DNA from: Gimesia benthica
Lineage (GTDB): Bacteria; Planctomycetota; Planctomycetia; Planctomycetales; Planctomycetaceae
Assembly: GCF_009720525.1 (NCBI RefSeq)
Contig: NZ_CP043930.1
Span: forward strand, 2,946,501 to 3,010,500
Reading direction: 5' to 3'
Length of the DNA stretch: 64,000 bases
The notes beneath the pieces are model-generated. The model ran no database searches and was not told where the DNA came from. It saw nothing but the letters and a program-made list of their open reading frames with translations. Shown here piece after piece: positions 61,092 to 64,000 of the stretch. Made by a program: the position numbers and the translations under genes. The stretch's first letter is position 1. The number at the start of each line of letters is the position of its first letter.

Positions 61092-64000
61092 CTATTTTCC
61101 TCCGTTGGGAGTGCGGCTCATAATATAGGAAAACAGGTCTTTGACTTCCTGATCGCTCAGGTTTTTGGTCAGACCATCCGGCATCAGGGAGAGATCGAGG
61201 GCCTTCAGGATCTCGATCTCGTCCTTGTTGATCAGCACTGTCTGCCCTTTGACGTCACGCAGGGTAATCGTCTTCGTCGTCTGCTCGTCGATCAGACCGG
61301 TCACGGTGCGTCCGTCATCGGTCACAATCAGGAAGTTTGTAAACTCCTCACGGATCGCGGCACTCGGATCGACCACCGCCAGCAGCATGAAGTCCAGGTT
61401 ATCCCGTTCGTAGCCGGTCAGCTTGGGACCGGCTTTGCCCCCTTCACCATACAGGGTATGGCAGACAGCACACGTCTTGTTGAACAGAACTTTGCCTGAA
61501 GAGAACTGCCCGCCACCGGCTTTCACCAGACGTGCCACGCGCTGCATTTCTTCCTGTTTTTCTGCTGGAGTGCTGCCGCGAACCTTACCCCAGTGTTTCT
61601 TAATGCTGGCTTTGATGTCGGGATCGTCGTGCAATGCCATCTGCTGTACCACATCCAGCGGAATCGTGTTCGCCTTGATGCGCCAGGCATCCACTTCATT
61701 CAGGAACTGTTTGCTCCATGCTTTACGGCTGGCCAGCACACGTTGCGCGGTACCCCGTACATCATGCTCGTCCAGCAGCGTACTGTGATAGCGGGCCAGA
61801 ATGCTCTTGCCGATACTCGGATTCTCAAAGTTCATCAGCGCCTGCAACGCCACCCGTTTGAGTGAATGGGTATCGGAGCCGGTCAGTGACAGAATCGATG
61901 TCAACGGGCCGATAGCCGCTTTCGTTTTCAGCTGTCCCAGAATCTCGATGTAGGTCAGCCGTGTCGGCCGGTCTGCATTTTTGTCTGCGATGATTTTCAA
62001 GGCGCGACTGGTCGCTTCCTTATCACCCAGACGCAGCGCCAACGCGAGATCGGTTTCACCCAGATTCTTCTGGTACTCCGCCAGACCTTTACTGAGGTCT
62101 TCGGGCAGGTTCGTAATTTTCTGACCGCGGAAGGCTTCCAGCATCCCCACCATCAGTTTTTCCTTGTGTTGATCGGAGGGAGCCAGCTTAAGCAGTTTGG
62201 CACACATCGCATAATTCTCATCGCCGCCTGCCATCGCGTACCGCTGCATGATCCGTTCCAGAATCACATCCTGGACCATCTTAACCTGCCAGAACTCGGG
62301 CTTGGAAAACAGCTTCAGGACGGCCTCCCGATCCGTAGTCGCTTTGCTCTCCAGTGACCACCAGAGCAACAGGGGAATATGCAGGTCTTCCTGATCTTCT
62401 TCTCGCTGCAGCAGGACTTCGGTAATCGCCAGTCCTGATTCCGCGGGGAAGCGTTTGGCTGACGATGCCAGCTGCGACCGCACCTCGGCATAAGGCTCGG
62501 TCTGCGCCAGCTCCACCAGGGATTTCGTCAGCTGTTTTGATGCCTGGTGTCGATCGCCGAGCAGACGAATCGTCCAGCGACGCACGTGTTGATCGCGGTG
62601 TCCCAGTAGTTCCAGGGCCAGTTCTTCATCGAACGCGCCGAGTTGATTCAAGGCCCATAATGCTTCCAGAGCCCGGTCGTCGTTGTCGCTTTTCGCAATC
62701 TTCAACAAGGCTGGTACCATGGACTGGTCACCCCGTTCGCCGATCACCTGCACGGCTTTCTGACGGAACCACTTATTCGAGTGTCCCATGGTTTCGATCA
62801 GTTCGGCATTGGTCTGCTTTGACAGATCGAAAGGTTTCACTGGTTCAAAGTTTTTCGGTTTGAGACGATAGATGCGGCCACTGGTTTTGTGCCAGTTGTC
62901 GCGAGGATCCACGTGTGTCAGACGGCTGTCATACCAGTCCGCCAGATAGATGCAGCCATCGGGGCCGACCTTGATATCCACCGGTCGGAACCAGCGATCC
63001 TGTGTGAGCACAATCGGCGGCATGTCTTCGGTTCGATACGTTGATGTATCCGGAATCAGGTTGCTGGCCATCACGCGGTTATGCAGTGAATTGGCTGCAA
63101 AGACCGCCCCATTATATTTGGGCGGGAAGATCCCCCCTTCATAGATCGAAAAAGTCTGGCTGAAACGCTCCTGGTAACCTTTGTGCCGCATATGTTCGTA
63201 ATAGCCGAAGGCGTACGGGTTCGTCAGCGGACCATGCTTGCCCCAGTTCTTCTTGGCATAGCCTCCCTGAGCGTAATGCATGCCGCGGGTTCCCCCGTTA
63301 TTGGTACCCGAGAAGACACGTCCCTTGGAATCGATTTCCAGGCTGAAGGTATTCCCGCCGCCTTCTGCGAAGATTTCGAAGATTTTCGTTTCGGGGTGAT
63401 AGCGCCAGATCATCTGGCCTTTGAAGTGCAGTCGCTTCGTGACTTCCGAACTCACTGTTCCCGTGGAAGTACTTCCGTTGGCACCGTACAACCAGCCATC
63501 AGGTCCCCACTTGATGCTGTTCGCTACCGAGTGGGTATCTTCCAGACCAAAACCCGAGAGATGCACTTCGGGATCGCCGTCCGGAATATCATCGCCATCC
63601 GCATCGGGATAGAAGAGCAGATAAGGAGGATTCAAAACCCAGATGCCCCCTTTGCCTACCGTGACAGCGGAGACAATATTCAGACCGGTAATCACATCTT
63701 TGATTTTATCGAAGGTCCCGTCTCCATCCGTATCCTCCAGCACAGAAATTTTATCAGCCCCTTTCACATGATTCGGCGGAGCCTGGGGGACTTTATCGAA
63801 GACTGCTCGCAGATACTGATCGTACTTGACGACTTTCAAGCCCGCAGGGAATGGATACTGCAGGTATTGCACAACCCACATCCGCCCCCGATGGTCAAAG
63901 CTCATATACAGCGGCTGCATCACTTCGGGTTCCGCGGCAATGGTTTCCATTTCAAAGTCCTGCTGAACCTGAAACAGTTTCACCGCTTCGGCGGGCGGGG
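61092..64000 (-). CDS. PVC-type membrane-bound dehydrogenase/haem-binding protein (partial, N-terminus outside window)
   Basis: At least 969 residues are visible; the reading frame stays open to the right window edge (PPAEAVKLFQVQ), so the true start and signal peptide are missing. The N-terminal part is the beta-propeller dehydrogenase domain found in planctomycetes and verrucomicrobia (YMSFDHRGRMWVVQYLQYP, EDTDGDGTFDKIK, ADWYDSRLTHVDPRDNW). The middle has HEAT-like helical repeats (about residues 400-820). The C-terminal haem domain has CAVCH and the conserved TDDGRTVTGLIDEQT and LMPDGLTKNLSDQEVKDLFSYI segments. It acts in the periplasm on an unknown, perhaps sugar, substrate. Confidence 0.93.
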   Translation of the reverse strand, partial: PPAEAVKLFQVQQDFEMETIAAEPEVMQPLYMSFDHRGRMWVVQYLQYPFPAGLKVVKYDQYLRAVFDKVPQAPPNHVKGADKISVLEDTDGDGTFDKIKDVITGLNIVSAVTVGKGGIWVLNPPYLLFYPDADGDDIPDGDPEVHLSGFGLEDTHSVANSIKWGPDGWLYGANGSTSTGTVSSEVTKRLHFKGQMIWRYHPETKIFEIFAEGGGNTFSLEIDSKGRVFSGTNNGGTRGMHYAQGGYAKKNWGKHGPLTNPYAFGYYEHMRHKGYQERFSQTFSIYEGGIFPPKYNGAVFAANSLHNRVMASNLIPDTSTYRTEDMPPIVLTQDRWFRPVDIKVGPDGCIYLADWYDSRLTHVDPRDNWHKTSGRIYRLKPKNFEPVKPFDLSKQTNAELIETMGHSNKWFRQKAVQVIGERGDQSMVPALLKIAKSDNDDRALEALWALNQLGAFDEELALELLGHRDQHVRRWTIRLLGDRHQASKQLTKSLVELAQTEPYAEVRSQLASSAKRFPAESGLAITEVLLQREEDQEDLHIPLLLWWSLESKATTDREAVLKLFSKPEFWQVKMVQDVILERIMQRYAMAGGDENYAMCAKLLKLAPSDQHKEKLMVGMLEAFRGQKITNLPEDLSKGLAEYQKNLGETDLALALRLGDKEATSRALKIIADKNADRPTRLTYIEILGQLKTKAAIGPLTSILSLTGSDTHSLKRVALQALMNFENPSIGKSILARYHSTLLDEHDVRGTAQRVLASRKAWSKQFLNEVDAWRIKANTIPLDVVQQMALHDDPDIKASIKKHWGKVRGSTPAEKQEEMQRVARLVKAGGGQFSSGKVLFNKTCAVCHTLYGEGGKAGPKLTGYERDNLDFMLLAVVDPSAAIREEFTNFLIVTDDGRTVTGLIDEQTTKTITLRDVKGQTVLINKDEIEILKALDLSLMPDGLTKNLSDQEVKDLFSYIMSRTPNGGK

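Noticed and set aside
1-64000. Mobile elements, CRISPR arrays or phage remnants
   Set aside because: No transposase, integrase, phage structural gene or regularly spaced direct repeat was seen on either strand.

Overview
The window looks like a piece of a planctomycete chromosome, most likely from the Gimesia/Planctomycetaceae side of the phylum. This rests on gene content and is an inference. Pointers are the PVC-type membrane-bound dehydrogenase/cytochrome fusion with HEAT repeats at the right end, a ThuA protein, a Tat-exported Gfo/Idh/MocA protein, a DUF1571 lipoprotein-carrier-like protein, FG-GAP and single-haem secreted proteins, SGNH esterases, short zinc ribbons fused to a response regulator, and an mraZ gene outside any division cluster. 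Genes lie on both strands in short runs of one to four. Many convergent gaps hold strong GC-rich hairpins. I see no insertion sequence, integrase, phage gene or CRISPR array.

Layout. 1-5.4 kb: the end of trpB, trpA, an ASCH-domain/beta-CASP nuclease pair, and a three-gene membrane operon (small membrane protein, flippase-like UPF0104 protein, GT2 glycosyltransferase). 5.5-14.7 kb: secreted lipase-like hydrolase, M3 oligopeptidase A, UDP-sugar 6-dehydrogenase, DUF1802 protein, a nine-site FG-GAP protein and TrkH. 14.8-22.7 kb: ThuA, SGNH hydrolase, a large alpha/beta-hydrolase protein lacking the nucleophilic serine, purC and a GH10-like protein. 22.8-27.1 kb: a Bcp peroxiredoxin converging on the outer-membrane cluster ompH-lpxC-lpxA-Gfo/Idh. 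27.6-36.5 kb: SH3/proline-rich secreted protein, nucleoside-type MFS transporter, a pilin-like small protein, a disordered membrane-anchored protein, DUF1571, Tat-Gfo/Idh and an orphan mraZ. 36.7-44.3 kb: mutY and a CobW-type GTPase, a DegT-family aminotransferase, tRNA-Glu, csrA, an HU-like protein, a response regulator with a zinc ribbon, an FHA protein and rsmD. 44.4-57.9 kb: RND/MMPL transporter, metallo-beta-lactamase-fold hydrolase, single-haem protein, a secreted carbohydrate-active group (rhamnogalacturonan acetylesterase, GH5, sialidase-like, ceramidase-like), and an ATP-grasp/flippase pair. 58-61 kb: three tandem paralogues built from secretin-type periplasmic domains without a secretin barrel. 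61-64 kb: the partial haem-binding dehydrogenase.

How it works together. Two themes recur. One is envelope construction: lipid A synthesis, OmpH chaperone, UDP-sugar oxidation, GT2/flippase pairs and an RND transporter. The other is secreted or periplasmic breakdown and sensing of polysaccharides. The best candidate for an undescribed system is the tandem STN/secretin-N-like cluster at 58.3-61.0 kb, whose three products share a fixed architecture but have very different linkers. Active-site departures in the 802-residue hydrolase (Gly at the serine-nucleophile position) and in MutY (Glu for the catalytic Asp) are also worth testing.
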